DNA of 64,000 bases from JAOSJT01 sp035362335 (GTDB lineage Bacteria; Bacteroidota; Ignavibacteria; SZUA-365): contig DAOSDL010000023.1 of assembly GCA_035362335.1 (NCBI GenBank), positions 12,470-76,469 on the forward strand, given 5' to 3'. Position 1 is the first letter of the stretch; each line of letters opens with the position of its first letter. The notes beneath the pieces are model-generated. The model saw only the letters and a list, made by a program, of their open reading frames with translations. It was not told the DNA's origin and made no database searches. Below are positions 40,981 through 49,181 of the stretch, one piece after another. The position numbers and the translations under genes were made by a program.

Positions 40981-43734
40981 ATGAGACGAGGCGCAATATT
41001 TCTTCCCGCGCTGCTGTGCGTGCTCTATGTACACATCGTTCAGGCGCAGCATTATCCTTTCGTGCGTTACGGAGCGATGCAGGGGCTGCCCGACGAGCAT
41101 GTCACCGCGATCACGCAGGACCATCGGGGATTTCTCTGGATAGGCACCGCGCGGCAGGGGGTGCTGCGTTTCGATGGCCAGCGCTTCGTCCCCCTTACCC
41201 TTGCGCTCGACGACACGGTGCATTCCATCGCCACCGACGGCAGAGGAGTACTGTACGTGGGCACGCGCGACGGCCTGCGCTGTGTGCGGTTGCGTGCGAA
41301 TTGCAGCGACACGCGCGACACCATTCTTGAGCGGCGGCTTGCGGGCATCCGCGGGCCGGTGCGAGAAATGTACCTGCTCAACGCGCAGGAGTTGTACATC
41401 GCCACAGCGCGGCAAAGCTGGCTGTTGCGCCTGCGCGACAGCACGGCGCGGCGCATAGCCACACGCCCCGTCCGCCACGACCATTTGCGCGCCTTGTTCC
41501 CCGGCGAGCGCTTGCTGGCATCCGCACGCGATTGCCGGGGGAGGGACTGGCTCGTCACAGCCGAAGCCCTGCTGTGCCGCGCCGACGAGGGTACGCTGCG
41601 CTTCGACCGAGGGAACGGCCTGCGAGCCACCGCGCCACGCGCGGTATTCTGCGACGATGAGGGCAGCGTTTGGCTCGGAGCAAGCGACGGCCTGTGGCAA
41701 TACGTACCGGACCGCTTTCACCACTATTTGCCCGGCGATGAACTGCCCGCCGCGCGAGCGACGGTGAGCTGTGTGCTGCACGACGATGATCGCGCCCTGT
41801 GGGTGGGTACGCTCGGAGCGGGGATACGCGTGTTGCACGGCGAGGGTCCTCGCGATATCACGCGGCGCAATGGCTTGCCCTCCGACACTGTGCGGGCGCT
41901 GCTCGCACTTCCTTCCGGCGATGTGCTGATCGGTACCGAGGGTGGGCTGTCGGTATGGTCGCGCGGGCGTGTACGCGACCTGCGCGAGGATTTTCCCCTT
42001 CCTGCGCCGCGCGTGCGTTGTTTGTATCGCAGCTCCGACGGGGCGTATTGGGTAGGCACCACCGAGGGATTGCTGCGCCGCGATGCCGATGGTGCCGTGC
42101 TGTACACCACCCGCGACGATCTGCCTTCCAACAGGATCACCGCTCTCGCCGAGGACGAGGCGGGTTTTCTCTGGGTGGGCACCGACCGGGGCGCGGCGCG
42201 CATCAGTCTCTCCACTGCATCGGTTTATCCACCCGCAGGGCTGCGAGGCAAGCACATTCTCTCGATATTCCGCGACAGCAAAGGCATGATGTGGTTTGGC
42301 ACGGTGGGCTCGGGAGTTTTTCTGGGTTCAAGTGGCACTTCGAGCATTGGCACGGAAAAGGGCCTCGCCGGAAACACGGTAACGTGCATCACCGAGGACG
42401 ACTATGGGTCGCTGTACTTCGGCAGTAACGCTGGCATTTCCGTGTTGCCGTATCGGGATGTGAATCTATTGGCAAATGGTGACGAGCCCGCGGTTTCGGG
42501 CATCGATCCCGCGGTGATCATGGAATTGCTGCAACGCCAGGCCATGTTCACACTGGACACACGCAATGGTTTGGGGGCAAATGAAGTTTCAACGGTGCAC
42601 TGCGGACCCGGCGGTGAGTTGTATTTCGGTAGCGGCGGCATCGTGAATTGCTACCAACCCACTCCCCCACCCCGGCGTGGTCGTTGGATATCGGCGGGCT
42701 GCGCGGAAAAGGATGGAGCCGCACCGTCGCAGCGCATGTTCATCAGCAGTCTCCGCGTGGACGAGGAGGAACGTACGGAGCGCGGAGCGGTGCGGATGCG
42801 CGCGGGCGAGCGCATGTTGCGCGTGCAGTTGCTCGCACCCACGTTTCGCAATGCCGCTTCGCGGCGCTTTCTCTACCAACTCGAAGGGCATGAATACCGC
42901 TGGCACGAGTCGATGGATGGCTCGATCGAGTACGCCGGTCTGCCGCCCGGCGAATACACGCTCATGCTGCGTCTTCATCTGGGCGAAGGCCGTTGGACGC
43001 CACGGCATGCCATGCTGCGCGTGGTGGTGGATGCGCCCTTCGTGGAAACGCTCTGGTTTCAGGTCACGCTGCTGCTCGCCGCCGGACTCGCCGTCGTCGT
43101 GGTCGTGCTTCGCGCAAGGCGGCATGCGAGACGTACACAGGTGTCGCGGCTGCGCCTGGCGGAAACGCTGCTTTCCGAGCAACGCGTGAGCGGACAGGGC
43201 TCGTTGGCGAGCACTACCAGCGCGCCCGCCGAACCTGCCACGACATCAGCGGAGGCCGACGGGCAATTATCCTTATTGCGCGAGCGCCTCCTTCAGCACA
43301 GCGATGTGCTCTGGTTGCTCGACGCCACCAACGACACATTGACCGCTGTGTTGCATGCGCTGCGTGAGCATGCCGCCGCGTTGCCCTGTCCCGTGCGCAT
43401 CGAACACCGCATCCCCGCCCGCGTGCTGCGCCGCGCCATCGCGCCCGCGCGCCGCATGGCATTGCTGCGGCTTCTGCTCGCGTTACTCGACGGACTCATC
43501 CGCAGCGAGCAGACCGACTGCGGCATTGATGTGACCTTTACACACAAGCGCCGACGGCTCGTGATACAGCTGCACCGGACATCCGCGCAGGCATGCGACG
43601 GTAGCGTAGCGGATTTCGCGCGAGCGCGCGAAATCGCCACCGCGCAGGACTGGGATCTGCACATCGGCGCAGACGAACGCGGCATGCATTGCACGCTGCA
43701 CATTCTCGCAACAGCATTACAGGACGAAGCATGA
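40981..43734 (+). CDS. Two-component-regulator propeller sensor with degenerate kinase C-terminus
   Basis: The protein is 917 aa with a signal peptide (about 1-22). About residues 25-540 are Reg_prop blades (ITQDHRGFLWIGT, CDDEGSVWLGASDGL, DEAGFLWVGTDRG, DSKGMMWFGTVGSG) forming a two-propeller sensor. A Y_Y_Y domain (about 610-690, FLYQLEGHEYRWHE, YAGLPPGEYTLMLRL) and one membrane helix (about 700-717) follow. The cytoplasmic end resembles the NarL/LytS-type kinase layout (SDVLWLLDATNDTLTAVLHALREHA). However, no phosphoacceptor His box, no N-box Asn-His pair and no GxGL motif can be seen. It may be a pseudokinase or decayed gene. It overlaps the next gene by 4 bp. Confidence 0.85.
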   Translation: MRRGAIFLPALLCVLYVHIVQAQHYPFVRYGAMQGLPDEHVTAITQDHRGFLWIGTARQGVLRFDGQRFVPLTLALDDTVHSIATDGRGVLYVGTRDGLRCVRLRANCSDTRDTILERRLAGIRGPVREMYLLNAQELYIATARQSWLLRLRDSTARRIATRPVRHDHLRALFPGERLLASARDCRGRDWLVTAEALLCRADEGTLRFDRGNGLRATAPRAVFCDDEGSVWLGASDGLWQYVPDRFHHYLPGDELPAARATVSCVLHDDDRALWVGTLGAGIRVLHGEGPRDITRRNGLPSDTVRALLALPSGDVLIGTEGGLSVWSRGRVRDLREDFPLPAPRVRCLYRSSDGAYWVGTTEGLLRRDADGAVLYTTRDDLPSNRITALAEDEAGFLWVGTDRGAARISLSTASVYPPAGLRGKHILSIFRDSKGMMWFGTVGSGVFLGSSGTSSIGTEKGLAGNTVTCITEDDYGSLYFGSNAGISVLPYRDVNLLANGDEPAVSGIDPAVIMELLQRQAMFTLDTRNGLGANEVSTVHCGPGGELYFGSGGIVNCYQPTPPPRRGRWISAGCAEKDGAAPSQRMFISSLRVDEEERTERGAVRMRAGERMLRVQLLAPTFRNAASRRFLYQLEGHEYRWHESMDGSIEYAGLPPGEYTLMLRLHLGEGRWTPRHAMLRVVVDAPFVETLWFQVTLLLAAGLAVVVVVLRARRHARRTQVSRLRLAETLLSEQRVSGQGSLASTTSAPAEPATTSAEADGQLSLLRERLLQHSDVLWLLDATNDTLTAVLHALREHAAALPCPVRIEHRIPARVLRRAIAPARRMALLRLLLALLDGLIRSEQTDCGIDVTFTHKRRRLVIQLHRTSAQACDGSVADFARAREIATAQDWDLHIGADERGMHCTLHILATALQDEA

Positions 43735-44867
43735 CCATCGACGAGATTCGCGCACAATTTTCCCATCTCGAAAGCGGACACATCTATCTGAATCATGCCG
43801 CCACATCCCCCTGGTCGCGCATGATGGAGGAGAGCGTGCGCGAGTTCATCGACGGACGCGCGCGTGGCGACATCGATACCTACGCCGCCACCATGCGCAC
43901 CATCGGCGAAGCACGCGTCTGGGCGGCCGAGATGATCGGCTGCGACGCGAGGCGCATCGCCTTCGCCCAGAACACGTCCGAAGGCCTGAACATTCTCGCG
44001 GCCGGTTTTCCCTGGCGGCAGGGCGATCATGTGATTCTGGTGGACCAGGAGTTTCCCGCCAACATCTACCCCTTTCTCAACCTGCGCCGGCACGGCGTGG
44101 AGTTGAGTTTCGTGCCCCAGCGCGAGGGACAGGTGCTGATCGAGGACATCGAAGCCGCCATCACCCCGCGCACGCGGCTTGTGGCCATCAGTTGGGTGCA
44201 GTTTCTCTCCGGTTACACCGTTGATCTTGCCGCGCTCAAGACGCTGTGCGAGTCACATGGCGTGCTTTTGAGCGTGGATGCGATACAGGGCGTGGGAGGC
44301 ATTCGCCTCAACCTCGCCGAGACGCCCGTGGATTTTCTCTCGGCCGGCGTGCAGAAATGGCAAATGGGTCCGCAGGGACTGGCCATCGTCTACGTGTCCG
44401 AACGCGTGCAGGACATGCTGCAACAGGCGGTGCTGGGTTGGATCAATGTGAAGGACGCGTGGAATTTCTTCGACTATCGCCTGGACCTGCTCGACGATGC
44501 GCGGCGTTACGAAAGCGGCACGTTCAATTCCATTGGCCTCCACGCCTATCACGGCGCGCTGCGCTTGTTCCGCGCCGTGGGACATGATGAGGTGGAGCGT
44601 CTGGTGCGGAACAATGCGACATACACCTACGGACGCGCCATCGAGCGTGGCCTTGCCGTGGTCACGCCCTCCGATCCGGCACGTCGTGCGGGCATCGTGA
44701 CCTTCCGGCACGAACAGGCCGAGGCCTTGCAAGCGGGGCTGCAACAGCGGCGCATCACCGTTTCGGCGCGCGTGGGGCATGTGCGCATAGCGCCGCATTT
44801 CTACAATACGACAGAGGAAATCGATGCGCTGTTCGCGGCACTGGATGAGTTACGCCGGGAGCAGTGA
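43731..44867 (+). CDS. Class V aminotransferase (PLP-dependent)
   Basis: The protein is 378 aa from the ATG at 43731, overlapping the sensor stop (ATGA). PLP-site residues are visible: NTSEGLNILA, VAISWVQFLSGY, Asp183 in LSVDAIQGVG and the Schiff-base Lys209 in SAGVQKWQMGPQG. YESGTFNSIGLHAYHGAL is also typical of the class. The family includes cysteine desulfurases, kynureninase-like and isopenicillin N epimerase-like enzymes. There is no obvious desulfurase active-site Cys loop, so the reaction is not assigned. The 3' end overlaps the convergent response regulator by 18 bp. Confidence 0.87.
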   Translation: MTIDEIRAQFSHLESGHIYLNHAATSPWSRMMEESVREFIDGRARGDIDTYAATMRTIGEARVWAAEMIGCDARRIAFAQNTSEGLNILAAGFPWRQGDHVILVDQEFPANIYPFLNLRRHGVELSFVPQREGQVLIEDIEAAITPRTRLVAISWVQFLSGYTVDLAALKTLCESHGVLLSVDAIQGVGGIRLNLAETPVDFLSAGVQKWQMGPQGLAIVYVSERVQDMLQQAVLGWINVKDAWNFFDYRLDLLDDARRYESGTFNSIGLHAYHGALRLFRAVGHDEVERLVRNNATYTYGRAIERGLAVVTPSDPARRAGIVTFRHEQAEALQAGLQQRRITVSARVGHVRIAPHFYNTTEEIDALFAALDELRREQ

Positions 44868-45233
44868 GCCGATGGTCTCCAGCAGGTGATGCCGGTCGAA
44901 GGGTTTGGAAATGTAGGCGTCGGCGCCAGCGGCGAGGCTGTTGACGCGGTCGCGGGGAAAGGCGTGCGCCGTAAGCACGATAATGGGAATGGCCGCGAGC
45001 GATGCGGTTGCTTTGATGCGCTGCGTGAGTTCGAGGCCATTCTCCGTACCCGGCAGCGAAATGTCCATGAGAATGAGATCGATGGGTGTGCTTTGAAGGA
45101 TGTCCCACGCCGCACTGGCCCATTGCGCGAGATGCACATCGTACTGTTTGCGGAGAAGGACCTGCACGTAGGTCATGCTTTGTTCGTCGTCTTCGACGAG
45201 GAGGATGGCTTTGCGTTGCGCTTCGTCTGACAT
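44850..45233 (-). CDS. CheY-like single-domain response regulator
   Basis: The protein is 127 aa from the ATG at 45233. Receiver residues are intact: acidic DD at 15-16 (LLVEDDEQS), phosphoacceptor D57 (LILMDISLPG), T88 (IVLTAHA) and K110 (YISKPFD). There is no output domain, so it must act by protein contact or in a phosphorelay. It is convergent with, and overlaps by 18 bp, the aminotransferase that is coupled to the propeller sensor. A partnership with that sensor is possible but unproven. Confidence 0.93.
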   Translation of the reverse strand: MSDEAQRKAILLVEDDEQSMTYVQVLLRKQYDVHLAQWASAAWDILQSTPIDLILMDISLPGTENGLELTQRIKATASLAAIPIIVLTAHAFPRDRVNSLAAGADAYISKPFDRHHLLETIGSLLPA

Positions 45234-45760
45234 AAATCGCGTGTTCCGCTCGTGGTTGCTGGTCGAGTGCGTTTCTGGGACGACTCGAAAGAGTATGTAC
45301 AGTGACAATGGAATTCGTCGATGGGTTGCATCGAACGCGAACTCAACGAGAAATGGACCGAAATACGGTAATCTCTCCGACGGGCATAGAACGCAACCTA
45401 CGGCTTTCCCCTCGCAAGGTCAAGGTCTTTCAGCGGCCGCAATAACGAGAAAAAACATGCGGGATTTTCTCCAACATCGCCGGGCACGGCAGCTGACCGC
45501 GCCGGACAGCGAATCCATATCACCTTCTCCCTTTTTACCCCGGTTTCCCCCGCGCCATTTCCACCCGCTTCCCTCACCTGTGCATGACGCGAGCATCTGG
45601 CAACACGGAAAAGGCGCATTTTATTTCCGACGTCGGCGTACTATGTTAATGGATGCGCGCGCCGCTTCCATGCTTCCCGGCGGACGCACCGTAACCTTCG
45701 TCATGATGCCGCGCGCGTATCCGCAGGGCGAGAAATGTACCACCAAGGAACTGTAGTGCC
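45234..45760. other. Intergenic region without a recognisable gene
   Basis: This spacer of about 530 bp holds the start regions of a minus-strand response regulator and a plus-strand FTCD gene. Open frames in it (for example 45175-45756 plus) have Arg/Ser/Pro-rich, frame-shadow composition and no ribosome site. I could not pick a convincing promoter or repeat by eye. Confidence 0.5.
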
Positions 45761-47386
45761 ATGAAAAAAATCGTCGAATGCGTTCCCAACTTCTCCGAAG
45801 GCCGCGATCAGTCCGTGATCGACGCCATTGCCGCCGCCATCCGCGATACGTCCGGCTGCACCTTGCTGGATGTGGATCCGGGCAAGTCGACCAACCGAAC
45901 CGTGTACACCTTTGTCGGATCACCCGAGGCGGTGGTGGAGGGCGCACTTGCGGCGGCGCGCGTCGCGAAGGAACGCATCGACATGACCAAGCACAGCGGC
46001 GAACATCCGCGCATGGGCGCTATGGACGTCTGTCCCTTCGTGCCGGTAGCGAACGTGACCATGGAGGAATGCGTGGCCTGCGCCAAGGAATTCGGCCGCC
46101 GCGCCTCCGAGGAACTCGGCATTCCCATCTATCTCTACGAGGAAGCTCAACCCATCGAATACAGGAAAAGCCTCAAGCACATCCGTGCTGGTGAATACGA
46201 AGCCATCCCGTCGCGCATCACGCTGCCCGAGTGGAAGCCCGATTTCGGTCCGGCGGAGTTCGTGCCCCGCTGGGGAGCCACCGCCACGGGAGCACGCTTC
46301 TTCCTCGTGGCCTTCAACGTCAATGTGCTGGGCACCAAGGAACAAGCCCATCGCATCGCACTGAACATCCGCGAGCAGGGTCGAGGCGAAGGCGAACCCG
46401 GCCGTCTGCAGGCCGTGAAAGCCATCGGCTGGTGGGTGGACGAATACAACATGGCGCAGGTGTCGATGAATCTCGACAATTTCCACATCACCGCTCCGCA
46501 TGTCGCCTTCGAGGAAGTGGCCAAGGACGCGCGCGAACTCAATCTCGCCGTCGCCGGCTCGGAAATCGTGGGCCTGATACCACTGCAAGCCATGCTCATG
46601 GCGGCCGAATTTTACATGGAGAAGGAACATCTGTTCATCATCGACGAGGATCAGAAAATCCGTCTCGTCATCGAGCGCCTCGGCCTGAATTCCGTCTCGC
46701 GCTTCGATCCGCGCAAGCGCATCATCGAATACATGATCGAGGATGACAACGCCGAACCGCTGGCCAGCATGAGTGTGCGCGCCTTTGTGGAATTGACCGG
46801 CGCCCGCACGTCCGCACCTGGAGGCGGCTCCGCTTCCGCGCTCATCGCATCGCTCGGTGCGGGACTCGGCGCCATGGTGGGGTGGATGACTTATGGCAAA
46901 CGCAAATTCGAGGACAAGGACGCTGTGATGCGGGAATTGATTCCGCCCCTGCATCATGCGATGAAGGACCTCCTTCCCATGATCGATGCGGACACCAACG
47001 CCTTCAATGATTACATGGAAGCGCTGGGCATGCCCAAGGACACCGACGAGCAAAAGGCCGCACGCACGGCGGCAATGCAGGCCGGCTTGCGCAAAGCCAT
47101 CGAAATTCCGCTCGGCACCATGCGCATCGCCGATCGCTGCTGGCCCGCGATGCTGGAAATGGCCGCGCATGGCAACATGAGTTCACGCTCGGATCTCGAA
47201 GTCGGTGCCAAGGCACTTGAAACCGGCAGCTGGGGAGCGCATAAAAATGTGCTCATCAATCTCGGCGGCATCAAGGATGCGGACTTCACGCAGCGCATTC
47301 GTGGCGAGGCCGACGCCCTGCTCGCACGTGCGCAGGAACAATGCGCCGCGGTGCTCGCCGCGCTCGACGCACGCGGGGCGGCCTGA
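45761..47386 (+). CDS. ftcD: Bifunctional glutamate formiminotransferase/formimidoyltetrahydrofolate cyclodeaminase
   Basis: The protein is 541 aa. The formiminotransferase part spans about residues 1-300 (KIVECVPNFSEGRD, catalytic His82 in KHSGEHPRMGAMD, VNVLGTKEQAHRIA). The cyclodeaminase part spans about 335-530 (ARTSAPGGGSASALIASLGAGLGAMVGWMT). Together they transfer the formimino group from formiminoglutamate (histidine breakdown) to tetrahydrofolate and deaminate it to methenyl-THF. The fused form is known from animals and from several bacteria in this phylogenetic group. No hut genes (hutH, hutU, hutI) lie in the window. A 14-bp hairpin follows. Confidence 0.95.
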   Translation: MKKIVECVPNFSEGRDQSVIDAIAAAIRDTSGCTLLDVDPGKSTNRTVYTFVGSPEAVVEGALAAARVAKERIDMTKHSGEHPRMGAMDVCPFVPVANVTMEECVACAKEFGRRASEELGIPIYLYEEAQPIEYRKSLKHIRAGEYEAIPSRITLPEWKPDFGPAEFVPRWGATATGARFFLVAFNVNVLGTKEQAHRIALNIREQGRGEGEPGRLQAVKAIGWWVDEYNMAQVSMNLDNFHITAPHVAFEEVAKDARELNLAVAGSEIVGLIPLQAMLMAAEFYMEKEHLFIIDEDQKIRLVIERLGLNSVSRFDPRKRIIEYMIEDDNAEPLASMSVRAFVELTGARTSAPGGGSASALIASLGAGLGAMVGWMTYGKRKFEDKDAVMRELIPPLHHAMKDLLPMIDADTNAFNDYMEALGMPKDTDEQKAARTAAMQAGLRKAIEIPLGTMRIADRCWPAMLEMAAHGNMSSRSDLEVGAKALETGSWGAHKNVLINLGGIKDADFTQRIRGEADALLARAQEQCAAVLAALDARGAA

Positions 47387-47421
47387 GGCAAAGAGCTACG
47401 AGCAACGCGTTGATATGATTG

Positions 47422-47455
47422 CGAAGAGGAGCGGCTGTCTGGCCGCTCCTCTTCG
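47422..47455 (+). terminator. Hairpin terminator after FTCD
   Basis: A perfect 14-bp stem (47422-47435 with 47442-47455) and a 6-nt loop are followed by TTGTA. There is no strong T-tract. Confidence 0.6.
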
Positions 47456-47560
47456 TTGTACAGTGCCTGGAATTGTGTTGCGGGTCGGGTTGCGTGACGT
47501 CGCTATCGATTCTGTTGTAGTGCGGCGACCCGGTGCTCGTACGGCGCCGGGACTCTCGGT

Positions 47561-47785
47561 TCAGGCCTTTGCCGGCGGCAGATCCCGCGCGCTGCCGGCA
47601 TCGTCGAAGCCGCAGCTGCGATGCGTACCGTCGCAAAAGGGCTTGTTCGACGACTGTCCGCAGCGGCACAGCGAGATGCGCGTTCGTCCTCCAAGGCCGT
47701 AGCTGTTTCCCTGCGCATCGACGACGGTGAACTCGCCTTCGATGATGATGGGCCCGGCATTGGCAACGGTGATTGTTGTCGACAT
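47561..47785 (-). CDS. CDGSH iron-sulfur domain protein
   Basis: The protein is 74 aa from the ATG at 47785, preceded by CGAGGATATC. The motif CRCGQSSNKPFCDGTH gives the three Cys (C40, C42, C51) and one His (H55) that bind a 2Fe-2S cluster in the mitoNEET family. The upstream segment (GPIIIEGEFTVVDAQGNSYGL) is usual for bacterial single-CDGSH proteins. Such proteins may handle redox or cluster transfer; the partner is not known. Confidence 0.93.
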   Translation of the reverse strand: MSTTITVANAGPIIIEGEFTVVDAQGNSYGLGGRTRISLCRCGQSSNKPFCDGTHRSCGFDDAGSARDLPPAKA

Positions 47786-47911
47786 GATATCCTCGTTCGC
47801 TGGTGGTGAATGATCACGAATACCCGCAACATACGTAGCGTGGCGGGACGTTCCCGCAGCGAAGAGCGGACCCTGTCGAAAACGCGACGGGAGATTGAGC
47901 GCATGAATCTG

Positions 47912-48190
47912 CTCTGAAGAGAATCTCGCCGCCTGCGTCATGCTCATCAGCGCGGTAAGGCGTTGAGTAAAGAGTGAAGAGTAAAGAGTAACGCTTTGAC
48001 GGTAGTCGTAGGAGCCAACTCGTACCCCCTCCGCCGCCGCAGGCAAGGGACACCGATTCGCATCACTACTGTCAGCGGACGTTGGATGGCTTCATCTGCG
48101 AAGATTCGCTCGGCACCTCGCCGACTTCCACGATCCATCTGTGCTAATCTGTGTGAAATCCGTGCAATCTGTGGTTTTGAAACTCTGCTG
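47912..48190. repeat. Intergenic repeat family A, copy 2
   Basis: CTCTGAAGAGAATCTCGCCG and GCGTCATGCTCATCAGCGCG are followed by GAGTAAAGAGTGAAGAGTAA. Later come CATCTGTGCTAATCTGTGTG, GTGCAATCTGTGGTTTTGAA and ACTCTG. The order is the same as at 37358-37608. There is no gene in 47786-48308; the rest of the spacer shows nothing recognisable. Confidence 0.8.
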
Positions 48191-48308
48191 ATCCACTCCG
48201 ACAGTAATCAAGGCACCTGCACCATCCTCATTCCCCCGGGTGTGACGAAGGAACATGAACGACCGTGGGCACCATGCCGGGCGTAACAGGGCCCTCGCGC
48301 TACGCGAA

Positions 48309-49181
48309 TTATTCCATTTCCTTGCGAACATCCCAGAGCGGAATGTAGCCGATGCCGGCAACGATGGCCTGTCCCTCGTCGCTCAGAACCCAGTCGATGA
48401 ATGTCTTACCTGGGCCGGTCAGCGGGCCGGCCGCGAAGAGGTACAGATAACGTGAGATGGGGTACGAACCATCGCGTACCTTTTCCATCGTAGGTTCCAC
48501 ACCATCGATGGCGCAATGCACCAGATCCGCACCGTAGGCCAGTCCCCCGTAGCCGATGGCCCCGGGCGATGCAGCGACCGCACGGATCACCGCCTCGGTA
48601 GTGGGCAGGGTCATGGCGGCAGTGCTGTAGGCGTCGCCGCGCAGCACATGCTCTTCAAAAAAGAGATACGTACCCGAATTGGGCTGTCGACTCACCACCA
48701 GCACGGGGAGATTGGGCCCACCCACTTCGCTCCAGTTGCGTATGCTCCCGTTGAACAAACCGCGCAGTTGCTCCATGCTCAGCGAGCGCACCGTATTGCG
48801 TGGATGCAGGTACACGCTTAACGCGTCCTTAGCCGTCAACACGGTGATGCCGAGGTAGCCGCGCTTTTTCAAAAGGCGACGCACTTCATCGGGCAGTAGT
48901 GTGCGCGAGGCGGCGCAGAGTTGCACATCGCCGTCGATCAACGCCTCGATGCCACTCTCCGTGCCGCCGCCTTCGGCATACACGGCAATGTCGGCATGGT
49001 TACGCATGAACTCGCCCGCCCAGCGCGTGGTAAGCTGCAACATGGTGTCGGAACCCTTGATGCGAATCACAGCGGGGCCTTGCGCTTCACCGGGCTGCGA
49101 ACCTCCGCACGAGAGCAGCAACAACGCGGAAGCCAGCAGGAGAATGCCGCGTGTCGATACCGAAGCCGTGCTCGTGCTCAT
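48309..49181 (-). CDS. PstS-like phosphate-binding lipoprotein
   Basis: The protein is about 290 aa from the ATG at 49181, whose start overlaps the M28 peptidase stop (ATGA). The lipobox is LLLLSC (Cys about 25). PBP-like domain II signatures are IRIKGSDTMLQLTTRWAGEFM, VYAEGGGTESGIEALIDGDVQLCAASR, GLFNGSIRNWSEVGG, VVSRQPNSGTYLFFEE and SPGAIGYGGLAY. These are phosphate-site features of PstS. No pstC, pstA, pstB or phoU genes are nearby, so it may be an orphan binding protein or a sensor. Confidence 0.87.
   Translation of the reverse strand: MSTSTASVSTRGILLLASALLLLSCGGSQPGEAQGPAVIRIKGSDTMLQLTTRWAGEFMRNHADIAVYAEGGGTESGIEALIDGDVQLCAASRTLLPDEVRRLLKKRGYLGITVLTAKDALSVYLHPRNTVRSLSMEQLRGLFNGSIRNWSEVGGPNLPVLVVSRQPNSGTYLFFEEHVLRGDAYSTAAMTLPTTEAVIRAVAASPGAIGYGGLAYGADLVHCAIDGVEPTMEKVRDGSYPISRYLYLFAAGPLTGPGKTFIDWVLSDEGQAIVAGIGYIPLWDVRKEME

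Noticed and set aside
40939..42255. 438-codon open frame antisense to the propeller sensor
   Set aside because: Shadow of a well-supported repeat protein; low-complexity product.
45175..45756. 193-codon plus-strand open frame before FTCD
   Set aside because: Composition is Arg/Ser/Pro-rich, there is no ribosome site, and it overlaps the response regulator start in antisense.
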